Below, in pieces: positions 1 to 8,629 of a stretch of DNA of 64,000 nucleotides (its first letter is position 1; each line of letters begins with the position of its first letter). Source of the DNA: Bacillota bacterium. GTDB taxonomy: Bacteria > Bacillota > Clostridia > Acetivibrionales > Acetivibrionaceae. The notes under the pieces were generated by a model. The model saw only the letters and a list, made by a program, of their open reading frames with translations. It ran no database searches and was not told where the DNA came from. The position numbers and the translations under genes were made by a program. Where the stretch lies: NCBI GenBank assembly GCA_023398495.1, contig JAEWSG010000024.1, positions 62,001 to 126,000 of the forward strand, read 5' to 3'.

Positions 1-1
1 A

Positions 2-736
2 AAGTGGGCATATGAAAGTGGTTCCCCATTTATACTTTATAATGATGCCGATGATATATCTCATCCTGAAAGACTTGAAGTTGTGAGAAGTGTGTTTGTT
101 CAAAATCCTCAGGCGGCTGTGGTCTATTCAACCTTTAAGGTTATTGATGAAAATAATAAGTTGGTAGAAGAAAAGAATTTAACCCAGTCAATTCTGGAAA
201 TACTTGAAGGACACAGGGATAATCCTGTTCAGGGCAGAGATGCCTGGATACAGATAGGAACTGAAAAGGGTTATACAAATCTGACATCTTCAACGGCCGT
301 AAAAACAGATATCGCATACAAATACGCGTTCCCGGCGCAGATAGTTTCGGAGGATCAACATGCATGGCTCCGGTATTCTGCCGGAGGAGGGGACTACATA
401 TATTCTCCCGGAATTCCTTCATTGTATAGGATACCGCAGGGTAAACCAACAGTATCAAGAGCTAGAATCAAGCACTATTATGAACAAAAGGCAGCCGTTG
501 ACACTGACGGTTTTATGGAAGCATTAAGGATTGCACTGGAAAAGGGATGTTTTTCTGGAGATAGGGACAGTCTTCTGATCAAATTCTATGTAAAGCTTGG
601 TGAAACGTTGGGTAGGGAGAACCAGAACAAATTGGCTGCAGATCAGATAGCAAAAGCTGCAGAAATTTCAGTGGAAAAGACAAAAGAGATTTTAGCGTCA
701 AGAAATTTACAAAACCTGATATGGGCAAAATTATGA
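2..736 (+). CDS. Family 2 glycosyltransferase, 5' end cut off by window
   Basis: The reading frame is open from base 2 to the stop at 736, so the gene begins upstream of the window. The visible start of the protein contains NDADDISHPERL, the DxD-type nucleotide-sugar/metal motif of GT-A family 2 glycosyltransferases, and further on comes a SEDQ acid/base-like stretch (about bases 350-360). No membrane segment is visible in the part present, so it is probably a cytosolic enzyme. The last 80 residues are helical and not diagnostic. It lies 18 bases before the GalT-like gene on the same strand and opens the biosynthetic cluster as seen here, which suggests it glycosylates the cluster product or an intermediate. 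Donor and acceptor cannot be told. An ATG at 83 would give 217 residues but would exclude the DxD motif, so it is not the true start. Confidence 0.75.
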   Translation, partial: KWAYESGSPFILYNDADDISHPERLEVVRSVFVQNPQAAVVYSTFKVIDENNKLVEEKNLTQSILEILEGHRDNPVQGRDAWIQIGTEKGYTNLTSSTAVKTDIAYKYAFPAQIVSEDQHAWLRYSAGGGDYIYSPGIPSLYRIPQGKPTVSRARIKHYYEQKAAVDTDGFMEALRIALEKGCFSGDRDSLLIKFYVKLGETLGRENQNKLAADQIAKAAEISVEKTKEILASRNLQNLIWAKL

Positions 737-754
737 GTATGGTAGGTAGGATTT

Positions 755-1726
755 ATGTCGGAACTACGTTGGAATCCATTAACAAGAGATTGGGTTATTA
801 TTGCACCCAAAAGACAGGGAAGGCCTGAAATGCCAAAGGATTGGTGCCCTTTTTGTCCGGGAACGGGGAAGGTTCCGGATAGATATGATGTATTAAGTTA
901 CGATAATGATTTTCCTTCTCTGTCTAAGGATGCAAACCAAGATACTGTATCTGATGGTGAAATATATAGACGTAAAAATGCATATGGAAAATGCGAGGTA
1001 GTATTATACTCAAGTGAACATAATAAAAGTTTGTGGCAGCTTTCATTAAATCATGTGGAAAAATTGGTAAACGTCTGGGTAGAAAGGTTTGATTCCTTAA
1101 AGGAAGATAAAATGATTAAGTATATATATATATTTGAAAACAGGGGCGAAATGATAGGCGCAACAATACCTCATCCTCATGGTCAGATATATGCGTACCC
1201 ATATATACCTAAACGAATAGAAATTGAGCTTCAATCGTGCCGTGAACATCAGCAGAAGAATAATTCCTGCTTGATTTGCGATATGCTCAAAGTTGAAACT
1301 GCTTCCCGAAGAAGGGTAATAACGGAAAACAGGGATTTTTCTGCTTTTGTTCCATCTTTCAGTGAATGTCCTTATGAAGTCTATATCGTGAGCAAAAATC
1401 ACAGGAGGAATATTGTGGAGTTTAGCAAAGATGAGAGGTTAAACTTTGCAAGGATTTTAAAGGGGGTAACAGGAGCTTTTGATGCTCTGTTTGGTTTCAG
1501 GTTTCCTTATATGATGTGTATGCACCAGGCACCCGTGAATAGTGAGGATTTGGAAGAAGACTACCATTTCCATGTGGAGTTCTATTCTCCTATAAGATCG
1601 GAATTTAGTCAGAAATATAATGCAGCGGGAGAGACCGGGGCTTGGGCACATGTTAATCCTACAGAGCCTGAGGAAAAGGCAGAGGAACTGAGAAGGGCAT
1701 TTATTTGCTATAGGGGTAATACGTGA
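755..1726 (+). CDS. galT: Galactose-1-phosphate uridylyltransferase-like protein
   Basis: This 323-residue protein matches the GalT branch of the HIT superfamily, which exchanges UMP between UDP-glucose and galactose-1-phosphate in the cytosol. The visible signatures are an N-terminal RWNPLTRDWVIIAP block, the CPFCPG zinc-binding pair near residue 30, a conserved SSEH near residue 90, and the active-site HPHGQ near residue 140, whose second His carries the UMP intermediate. A C-terminal half has its own HVEF block. The length is close to that of the shorter bacterial GalT forms. It sits between a glycosyltransferase and a biosynthetic fusion protein rather than with galE/galK, so it may supply UDP-sugar or another nucleotide sugar for decorating the cluster product. 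That role is inferred. It overlaps nothing; the next gene probably starts 41 bases later. Confidence 0.85.
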   Translation: MSELRWNPLTRDWVIIAPKRQGRPEMPKDWCPFCPGTGKVPDRYDVLSYDNDFPSLSKDANQDTVSDGEIYRRKNAYGKCEVVLYSSEHNKSLWQLSLNHVEKLVNVWVERFDSLKEDKMIKYIYIFENRGEMIGATIPHPHGQIYAYPYIPKRIEIELQSCREHQQKNNSCLICDMLKVETASRRRVITENRDFSAFVPSFSECPYEVYIVSKNHRRNIVEFSKDERLNFARILKGVTGAFDALFGFRFPYMMCMHQAPVNSEDLEEDYHFHVEFYSPIRSEFSQKYNAAGETGAWAHVNPTEPEEKAEELRRAFICYRGNT

Positions 1727-1767
1727 TAACAATACGATGTTTGATGTTTGCAGAAAGGGGAGAGTAC

Positions 1768-3684
1768 ATGCAATATGTTGGTAATGAGGTTGGAAATGCA
1801 ATTCGAGCAGATATGTTCACAAGTGAGTTTAGTGCAGTAAGACATGAAAGTATGAAAAATAGCTGCCGATTTGACGCAGTTCCTGCAAGTACCTATATGG
1901 AAATAGCAAAGGATGCTTTTATAAAGTATTACCAGGATGGAGTTATGGAGCTAAGAGATGTGGTCCTTTTGGCTCCGTATGTAACGGATTGTGAAAGCCC
2001 TCGTGAAATCCGCACTTTAATAAAAAAGGAAATTGATTATCTCAAATTTATTATATCCAGTATATCGCTTGAGACTGACGGTCAGGAGAGTTCTGAATGG
2101 ATCAGGCATGCTGAAGGGTATATGTATAAAGTTAATATTCCAAAAAAATCTGTAAATAAGCCACTGGAGCTTAAAGACACGTATCCTGTAAGTAAAAGGC
2201 CTTTGGTTATAAATGCTTTCACAAAACAATCGGGGAGGGATAAAGCATGGAATATTAACTTGTTTACCTATAAAGGCGATGGAGAAGAATTGCTGGAATT
2301 TGAAATTCCCCAGGAGGTGGCGGAAAACTTACAGGGATATATGGTGACTCCTAACATGATTGATTGCATGGTTGGTGAGGCTATCGGATGTATGGGGGAA
2401 AAGAATTGGAGTGGCAGGGCCTACGACAGCCTGGTGTGGTATGGTGCCTTACCACACAAAGTCTTTGTTCATGTTAGGCGGGTACACTCGGCAGCAATAC
2501 CAGATGGTAGTTGTTTTGATATAACACTTCTTGATGAAGAGGGAAATGTTTTTGCAGATATAAAAAACTATAAAATTAGATATGGAGTTGAGAATAGGCA
2601 AGAATTACTCAATGATAAGTCGGCAAGCAGAGATAAATCAAATCCCTTTGGCGGCATATATGACGGGTATTCAACAGCTAAACACTCTAGAACCGTTGAT
2701 GATATAAGTAATGAGAATAATGCCGTGAAGTATATCAGCAACCTGTCGTGGAGACAGATGAATTGTAGGGACAGAAGTATTGCTATGCTTTTAGGACATA
2801 AAAATGATATGCTTGTAAATTACTTTAAATTTCTCATTGGTGCTAAAAGAGGGTACTATTTGGCCGGAGTTGGGCTTGGAGAGTCTGTTGACTGGAGAGA
2901 AGAAATTTTTCATACTAAAATATTGGAAAAATTAGGGTATAAATTGAAGATTTCTTTTATAGACAGACAAAAGGGTATACACTCCGAAGTAGCAGAGGTT
3001 ATTGATAATGGTAGACCGGTTTGCGTATGGCTTGATGAATATTACCTGTTCTATACTCCGTTTTATCTTAATTCTCATACTGGCCATATTGCAGTAATTA
3101 ATGGGTATAACAGAGAAAAGAAATTGTATTCTATTTTTGACCACAATCACTTAAGATCACTTAATATGTCTAAGGAAGTTAACTATGGCCAGTTTTATTG
3201 TACTTTTGACACTGTTGAAAATATTTACCTGCAGCAGGATGAAGATAAAAATTTTATTGTCACATTAGATAGGGTGCCTGACGAGGGAACCATTGAAACA
3301 GGTAAATTACATGATCAATTCAAAAAGACCGTTAAGTATCTCTTATTAAGCAATAAGGCTGCCGGCAAAGATGTTTATACAGTGTATGACAGTGTAAAGG
3401 AAAAAGGAAACAATCTTGATATCGGCTGTATTGACAGGCTCTATGCCCAGTTGGGTGGGAAGGAACTACTGATAGATACTTTGCTTAAGTATTTTTGCCA
3501 CGATAATGAAGATAAGAAGCATGTTGAGGACTTAGGTATAAAAATAATCGATAATTCAAACAAGCTGATCAATAACTACGTCACAAGTTTATACAGGGAG
3601 AAAGCGATGCCAATTAGCAGGGTAGAAGAGTGTATTGAAGTGGTAGAGAACAGCACCTTGGAATTCTTAAAGCAGTTTGAATAA
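1768..3684 (+). CDS. Dehydratase-like (PKS hotdog) and BtrH-type transferase fusion
   Basis: A 638-residue protein. I place the start at ATG 1768, five bases after AAAGGGGAG, rather than at an upstream in-frame GTG at 1723. Residues about 20-265 resemble the double-hotdog dehydratase domain of polyketide synthases: VPASTYMEIA and LRDVVLLAPYVT match the first hotdog, and IDCMVGEAIG followed by VHVRR and FDITLLDEEGNVFADIKNY match the second. The catalytic HxxxGxxxxP motif is not intact. Residues about 325-500 resemble the BtrH N-terminal family (papain-like acyltransferase of butirosin biosynthesis): Cys333 in NCRDRS, then GRPVCVWLDEYY and a HTGHIAVINGY block giving the His. A helical tail follows. 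It lies 60 bases before the adenylation-carrier gene and is surely in the same operon. Function inferred: acyl or aminoacyl transfer from a carrier protein. The fold assignments are by eye. Confidence 0.6.
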   Translation: MQYVGNEVGNAIRADMFTSEFSAVRHESMKNSCRFDAVPASTYMEIAKDAFIKYYQDGVMELRDVVLLAPYVTDCESPREIRTLIKKEIDYLKFIISSISLETDGQESSEWIRHAEGYMYKVNIPKKSVNKPLELKDTYPVSKRPLVINAFTKQSGRDKAWNINLFTYKGDGEELLEFEIPQEVAENLQGYMVTPNMIDCMVGEAIGCMGEKNWSGRAYDSLVWYGALPHKVFVHVRRVHSAAIPDGSCFDITLLDEEGNVFADIKNYKIRYGVENRQELLNDKSASRDKSNPFGGIYDGYSTAKHSRTVDDISNENNAVKYISNLSWRQMNCRDRSIAMLLGHKNDMLVNYFKFLIGAKRGYYLAGVGLGESVDWREEIFHTKILEKLGYKLKISFIDRQKGIHSEVAEVIDNGRPVCVWLDEYYLFYTPFYLNSHTGHIAVINGYNREKKLYSIFDHNHLRSLNMSKEVNYGQFYCTFDTVENIYLQQDEDKNFIVTLDRVPDEGTIETGKLHDQFKKTVKYLLLSNKAAGKDVYTVYDSVKEKGNNLDIGCIDRLYAQLGGKELLIDTLLKYFCHDNEDKKHVEDLGIKIIDNSNKLINNYVTSLYREKAMPISRVEECIEVVENSTLEFLKQFE

Positions 3685-3744
3685 TAACTAAACTTTCATA
3701 GAAAGCCTGACGTCTTTGGTTTCAGATACGGAGGTGTAAAATAT

Positions 3745-6672
3745 ATGGGAAAGACCTTGGCAAGATGCTTTGAAAAGCAAGTTGAAGAACATGGTGAAAG
3801 AATAGCGGTAAAAACTGATGAAAAAGCTATGACTTATAATGAATTAAATAACAAAGCCAATAGCATTGCCTTTCACATTGCAGGAGGTGGAAAAAACAAT
3901 GTGGAGTACACTTTTTTGGATAATACTGTGGCAATGTTGTTTGAACACGGTATAGATATGATAGCAGGTATAGTAGGTGCTTTAAAGGCGGGAAAAATAT
4001 ATGTCCCTCTTGATCCAACTTACCCCTTCGAGAGACTGGTATATATGCTGAAAGATTCTAACGCAGGATTGATTCTGACCAATAATAGAAATGAGGAGCT
4101 TGCACGTAAGCTGGCTAATGAATTGTGTTCTTCTATTTGCGTGATAAATATAGAATTGATGATTGAAATAACTAAGGCGGAAGAGACAAGAGATGAACTA
4201 CGACCAACCTCTGAGGTATATATCCTGTATACATCAGGCTCAACCGGCAACCCGAAGGGTGTAGTGCAGACCAACGAGAATGTTTTACACTTTATAGAAT
4301 GTTATTCAAAAAAGCTGAATGTCACACCATCAGACAGAATTGCCCTGTTTACGTCGTATAGTCATACTGTAGCAGTGATAGACATATTTACAGCGTTATT
4401 GAACGGTGCTGCCGTTTACCCTTACGATATAAAAAAGGAAGGCAAAATGGGGAAGCTTTCTGTATGGATAAATGACGAAGGTATTACAATCTTTCATTCA
4501 GTTCCAACGGTATACCGTCTATTTATGGAAACCGTCACCACACCTGTTCAAATCTCATCAATCAGAGCACTGGTAGTCGGGGGGGAAGCTGTGTACCCAA
4601 AAGATTTCGAACTATACCAAAAGTATTGTTCTGACAATTGCGTATTTGTCAATTTGTTTGGTTCTTCAGAGGTTATAATTGCGACGGTAAATATATTAAG
4701 AAAAACTACAGAGTTAAAAAGTGCCTCTGTACCTGTCGGCTATCCTGTAGATGGCCTAGATATAACGCTGGTAAACGAATCCGGAACACCGACAGGAATA
4801 AATGGAACAGGTGAGATTGTATACAAAAGTTTGTACCTGACGCCCGGTTATTGGAATAGAAATGAAAAGAACAATTCTGTTTTTGCAGAAGCAATGACTG
4901 GTGAGAAAGCTCGTTCATATTGCAGTGGTGATATAGGACGCTATTTGGCAGATGGTAGTATTGAATACCTGGGAAGGAAAGATTTTCAGGTTAAGATCAG
5001 AGGAAACAGGGTGGAAATAGGTGAAATAGAAACCAAACTATTAGAGCACCCATCGGTTAAGGAAGGGGTAGTAATTGCAAAGCGGGATTATAAGGGGAGT
5101 AATTATATTTGTGCCTATATTGTAACAGGTACGGAAGTTCTTTTATCAGATATAAAACAGTATCTTAAGCTGTGTTTGCCGGATTATATGGTACCTTCAT
5201 TTGTGGTTCGGGTAGATAAAATGCCGCTAACCGAAAATGGAAAAGTGGATAGAATGGCATTGCAGGATATAGAAATAAAGAGTATCAGCAATGATAGTGA
5301 TAACCAACCGGTCAATGATTTTGAAAAGCTGCTGTTAGAGGTATGGAAGGAAGTGCTGGATCTGGAACAGATGGCTGTGAATGAAAGTTTTTATGACTTG
5401 GGGGGCAATTCCATACTGGCTATAAAATTCGAGGTGGAAATGGAAAAGCGGGATATTGATCTGGCAGCTTCAGATATCTATGAACTCAAAACTATAAGGA
5501 ATCTTGCTAAAAAAATAGCCAGCCGGAATACTAAGTGCATTGAGAGAGGGACTTATGCAAATCATGTAAGAAATCATGAAAACGGAGCGGGCTGTGTAGA
5601 AAAGCCGGGTGACACTGTATCAACCGATAGCCGGGTACTTGACAATGTTGAGCCTTTTAACGATGTGTTTTACAGGTCCTGCTACTTGAATTCACTTATT
5701 CCGGTAATCAGACACTTCAATAAGGAGATACTGACCTTCTTGGTAAATGACCTTACCGTATATCGGTATAAAAATGAAGATATGCAAAGCATAATGCAAT
5801 ACATGCCGGTTGAGCCAATAGAAAAGGTACTTGACAAGATGGGGATTAAGAAGCTTTCAACAAATGATTGCAGCAACCTGTGTGACAGGATAAACATTGC
5901 TATCACAAATGGGAGACCGGTAGTACTATGGATTGACTGTTTTTACTCTCCGGTAAGAGTTGATGCATATAATAAGAGGCACTTTGAACATTGCATCCTG
6001 ATATATGGCTATGATGATACAAAAAAGGTATACAGTGTGATAGAACACAGGCATAGGGATAACCTTTCCTATGAAAAAAAACTTATTTCATATCAGGACA
6101 TAATAAACTGCTGCAAGGGGTATGTTAATGATTTTTATGGAAGAAAGACCGATATGCCTGTATATTCTGAATACTATTGCGTTGACGGTACTCTTTATCA
6201 GCAGGAAAATCCAGATGATTTCAATACCTATAAGCGTATCTTCAAAACAAATATGATTGATAAGAAAGCCGATATTCTTACAGGTCTCGAAAGCCTGAAA
6301 TACTACTGTAAAGACTTTGAAAAGATAACCGGCGATATAGAATTGCTGGGAAAAAATGCAGAAAGTATTTTTAACGGTATTAACAATGTGATAAATATTA
6401 AACAAGTTGAAAGATATAGGCTTGATAAGCTGTATGGAGGAATACATAATGGTGTTGGGATGCTCGATGAAATAATTGATGACTGGAGTGAAGTAAGAAA
6501 GGCGGTTGCAAAGTATGTTTACTCTTCGGCCTATAAAAAGGAAAGCTTTACATATGCGATAGAAAAGTTAAAAGAGATATACCAAAAGGAGCATCGTTAT
6601 AATAAGGTGCTTTTTTGTTGGTCTCATAATGATACAGGACACAAGTCAATAAAATGCAAAGTAAAAAATTAA
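3745..6672 (+). CDS. NRPS-like: adenylation, carrier and BtrH-like domain
   Basis: A 975-residue protein starting at an ATG behind GGAGGTG. Residues about 1-510 are an adenylation domain: YTSGSTGNPKG (A3), a VGGEAV/LFGSSE region (A5), YCSGDIGR (A7), GRKDFQVKIRGNRVEIGEIE (A8), and Lys in PLTENGKVDR (A10). The usual Asp that holds an alpha-amino group (position 235 in GrsA) appears to be Thr in SYSHTVAVIDIF, so a non-alpha-amino acid substrate such as an aryl acid is plausible. Residues about 525-600 are a peptidyl carrier with the phosphopantetheine site LGGNSI (Ser556). Residues about 630-830 resemble a BtrH-type transferase: Cys646 in RSCYLNS, GRPVVLWIDCFY, and HFEHCILIYGYDD. A helical tail follows. 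No condensation, epimerisation or thioesterase domain is present. The order A-T-BtrH suggests that the loaded acyl group is handed on by the fused transferase. Confidence 0.85.
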   Translation: MGKTLARCFEKQVEEHGERIAVKTDEKAMTYNELNNKANSIAFHIAGGGKNNVEYTFLDNTVAMLFEHGIDMIAGIVGALKAGKIYVPLDPTYPFERLVYMLKDSNAGLILTNNRNEELARKLANELCSSICVINIELMIEITKAEETRDELRPTSEVYILYTSGSTGNPKGVVQTNENVLHFIECYSKKLNVTPSDRIALFTSYSHTVAVIDIFTALLNGAAVYPYDIKKEGKMGKLSVWINDEGITIFHSVPTVYRLFMETVTTPVQISSIRALVVGGEAVYPKDFELYQKYCSDNCVFVNLFGSSEVIIATVNILRKTTELKSASVPVGYPVDGLDITLVNESGTPTGINGTGEIVYKSLYLTPGYWNRNEKNNSVFAEAMTGEKARSYCSGDIGRYLADGSIEYLGRKDFQVKIRGNRVEIGEIETKLLEHPSVKEGVVIAKRDYKGSNYICAYIVTGTEVLLSDIKQYLKLCLPDYMVPSFVVRVDKMPLTENGKVDRMALQDIEIKSISNDSDNQPVNDFEKLLLEVWKEVLDLEQMAVNESFYDLGGNSILAIKFEVEMEKRDIDLAASDIYELKTIRNLAKKIASRNTKCIERGTYANHVRNHENGAGCVEKPGDTVSTDSRVLDNVEPFNDVFYRSCYLNSLIPVIRHFNKEILTFLVNDLTVYRYKNEDMQSIMQYMPVEPIEKVLDKMGIKKLSTNDCSNLCDRINIAITNGRPVVLWIDCFYSPVRVDAYNKRHFEHCILIYGYDDTKKVYSVIEHRHRDNLSYEKKLISYQDIINCCKGYVNDFYGRKTDMPVYSEYYCVDGTLYQQENPDDFNTYKRIFKTNMIDKKADILTGLESLKYYCKDFEKITGDIELLGKNAESIFNGINNVINIKQVERYRLDKLYGGIHNGVGMLDEIIDDWSEVRKAVAKYVYSSAYKKESFTYAIEKLKEIYQKEHRYNKVLFCWSHNDTGHKSIKCKVKN

Positions 6673-6694
6673 TTAAAGGTTCGGAGGAATCAAA

Positions 6695-7792
6695 ATGAAC
6701 AAAAAATTAGTGTGGTTTGATGCCAGAAACTTAAAATGTGAAGAAAAAGTATTACCACTAGTCTACAATCTCTGTTTTGAGAATTTATTGGTTACGCGTG
6801 ATATGCTTGAAAGAATCAAAGCACCCTTTAAAATGAAACTTATAGTTGAAATTTGCCGCGAGGAGGAGATTGAAGGACTTTCAAAGGAAGTTGTTGTATT
6901 GTCAACAAACAAAGATATTCTCAGAGAAGCCAGGGCTAAAGGGTATTCGACAGCTCTGTACCAAAATATCAATGATGGGGAGGATATGAATACGGCATGG
7001 GTTGATGGAAGCTGTCAGGATTATCTTGTAGTTGAGTTTAAAGATTCTACCAATATTCCTTTGGAGTTGTTAATTGCACGTTTGCAGCAAACGGATACAG
7101 TTATTTTAAAAGCAGTCAAGGATGTAAGTGAAGCAGAGATAGCCTTTGGAGTAATGGAGGTTGGAAGCGATGGTGCCCTGTTTAAAAGCGAGGATATCGA
7201 ACAAATTCTGGAGGTAAACAATTTTATGTCGAAAGAAGAAAAAGGTAAACTTGAACTGGTCAAAGGTAAAGTTACAGACATTCAGCATATAGGAATGGGA
7301 TATAGATCCTGTATTGATACAACCAACCTTATGAAGGAAAATGAAGGCATGTTAATAGGGTCTACATCTGAAGGTGGTATCCTTGTAAGTTCCGAGACAC
7401 ATTTCCTTCCGTACATGGAGCTGCGACCTTTCAGGGTAAATGCAGGTGCAGTGCATTCATATGTATGGGCTCCGGATGGTATGACTGCTTACCTTACAGA
7501 ACTTAAGGCAGGAAGCAGGTTGCTTTGTGTTGATACTGAAGGCAATACGAGGGAGGTATCTGTAGGCAGGGTAAAGACAGAACTCAGGCCGCTTTTAAAA
7601 ATTGAAGTTGAGGCTGAAGGTATAAATATCAATGTTATAGTTCAGGACGACTGGCATATTCGTATACTTGGAGCAAATGGGGAGCCTCGCAATGCATCTA
7701 CACTAAAGCCGGGTGATGAGTTGTTGGCGTATGTTTGCCCCGGTGGAAGGCATGTGGGAATTAAAATAGACGAAAGGTTAAAGGAAAAATAG
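6695..7792 (+). CDS. 3-dehydroquinate synthase II family (AHBA-synthase-like)
   Basis: A 365-residue protein of the archaeal DHQ synthase II / MJ1249 family (PF01959), unrelated to bacterial AroB. The conserved second half is clear: YRSCIDTTNLM, NEGMLIGSTSEGG, ELRPFRVNAGAVHSYV, VGRVKTELRPL and LKPGDELLAYV. In archaea the family makes dehydroquinate from an aldolase product. In bacteria homologues sit in secondary-metabolite clusters; GriH of Streptomyces griseus makes 3-amino-4-hydroxybenzoate together with the aldolase GriI. Its place between NRPS-type genes and beside an arylamine N-acetyltransferase makes an aminohydroxybenzoate-type building block the most attractive inference. No GriI-like aldolase is in the window; it could lie upstream. 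The start ATG has a GGAGGAA site, and the stop is one base before the next ATG, so translation is probably coupled. Confidence 0.85.
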   Translation: MNKKLVWFDARNLKCEEKVLPLVYNLCFENLLVTRDMLERIKAPFKMKLIVEICREEEIEGLSKEVVVLSTNKDILREARAKGYSTALYQNINDGEDMNTAWVDGSCQDYLVVEFKDSTNIPLELLIARLQQTDTVILKAVKDVSEAEIAFGVMEVGSDGALFKSEDIEQILEVNNFMSKEEKGKLELVKGKVTDIQHIGMGYRSCIDTTNLMKENEGMLIGSTSEGGILVSSETHFLPYMELRPFRVNAGAVHSYVWAPDGMTAYLTELKAGSRLLCVDTEGNTREVSVGRVKTELRPLLKIEVEAEGININVIVQDDWHIRILGANGEPRNASTLKPGDELLAYVCPGGRHVGIKIDERLKEK

Positions 7793-7793
7793 T

Positions 7794-8561
7794 ATGAGTG
7801 GCAATAATCCGGATCTGGAAGCTTATCTGGATAGGATATATTATAGTGGTAACACAGAGGTTTCCTTCGATACACTTCAAAGGCTCCATATATGCCATGT
7901 TACAAACGTACCCTTTGAAAATCTGGATATTATCCGTGGCAAGGAAATACTAATCGACAAGGATTCCATATTTAAGAAAATCGTAATAAACAAGCGTGGA
8001 GGATGTTGTTCAGAATTGAATATTCTGTTTGAATATCTGCTTAAAAGTATAGGATTTAAGGTTCGGCATCTTATGGGCAGACCCATTACTGATAACAATG
8101 CTATAAATGCCAGGATTCACCAGTTGCTGCTGGTCGAAGCTGAAGGTAGAAAATGGCTGGCGGATGTTGGATTTGGAGGCAACGGACTTATAGCTCCGCT
8201 GCCTTTTGAAGAGGGTATAGTCGAAAAACAGTTTACAGAATGTTTCAGGCTGATTACCGACAAAACACAGGGCTACATACTACAGCATAAGCGTTTGGAA
8301 GAATACTACGGTCTCTATTCCTTTACACTCGAAGAAAGTTATCCATCCGATCACATGGTGGCAAACTATTTTTGCTCAAAATCTCCATATACAATTTTTA
8401 CCAGAAAAAGATTCTGTACAAGGGCTACAAAAAACGGTCGAATAACTCTGATCGGGAAGGAATTAAAAATCAGGCATGATGGAGAAAGCACAAGCATGAT
8501 GATAGAGGATGAAAATGAATTTAAATGGGTGCTGAAGGAATATTTCAATTTGTCCTTGTAA
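7794..8561 (+). CDS. Arylamine N-acetyltransferase family protein
   Basis: A 255-residue NAT-family (PF00797) enzyme with a cysteine-protease-like triad: Cys72 in RGGCCSE (canonical RGGxCxE), His in RIHQLLLV near residue 105, and Asp in LADVGFGG near residue 125. NVPFENLDI near residue 40 is also typical. NAT enzymes move an acetyl group from acetyl-CoA to arylamine or hydroxylamine nitrogen, and biosynthetic relatives such as RifF form amides by releasing a chain onto an aryl amine. S. griseus NatA acetylates 3-amino-4-hydroxybenzoate. Immediate coupling to the DHQ-synthase-II homologue (one base between stop and start) therefore suggests an aminophenol-type substrate here, either for acetylation or for amide-forming release. 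That is inference. The length is at the short end of the family, but all three catalytic residues are present. Confidence 0.87.
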   Translation: MSGNNPDLEAYLDRIYYSGNTEVSFDTLQRLHICHVTNVPFENLDIIRGKEILIDKDSIFKKIVINKRGGCCSELNILFEYLLKSIGFKVRHLMGRPITDNNAINARIHQLLLVEAEGRKWLADVGFGGNGLIAPLPFEEGIVEKQFTECFRLITDKTQGYILQHKRLEEYYGLYSFTLEESYPSDHMVANYFCSKSPYTIFTRKRFCTRATKNGRITLIGKELKIRHDGESTSMMIEDENEFKWVLKEYFNLSL

Positions 8562-8584
8562 AATCATTTTCACGATTTATATAG
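8562..8584. repeat. Fragment of dispersed repeat family B
   Basis: The segment reads AATCATTTTCACGATTTATA and matches, with one change and a small slip, one end of the repeat at 39077-39100 and, in reverse, 42401-42420. It follows the NAT stop codon directly, in the gap before the glycosyltransferase gene. It is short, so a chance match is possible. Confidence 0.4.
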
Positions 8585-8629
8585 CTCATATTTTTCATAA
8601 AAGAAGCAATATGAAGGGAGATAAATAAA

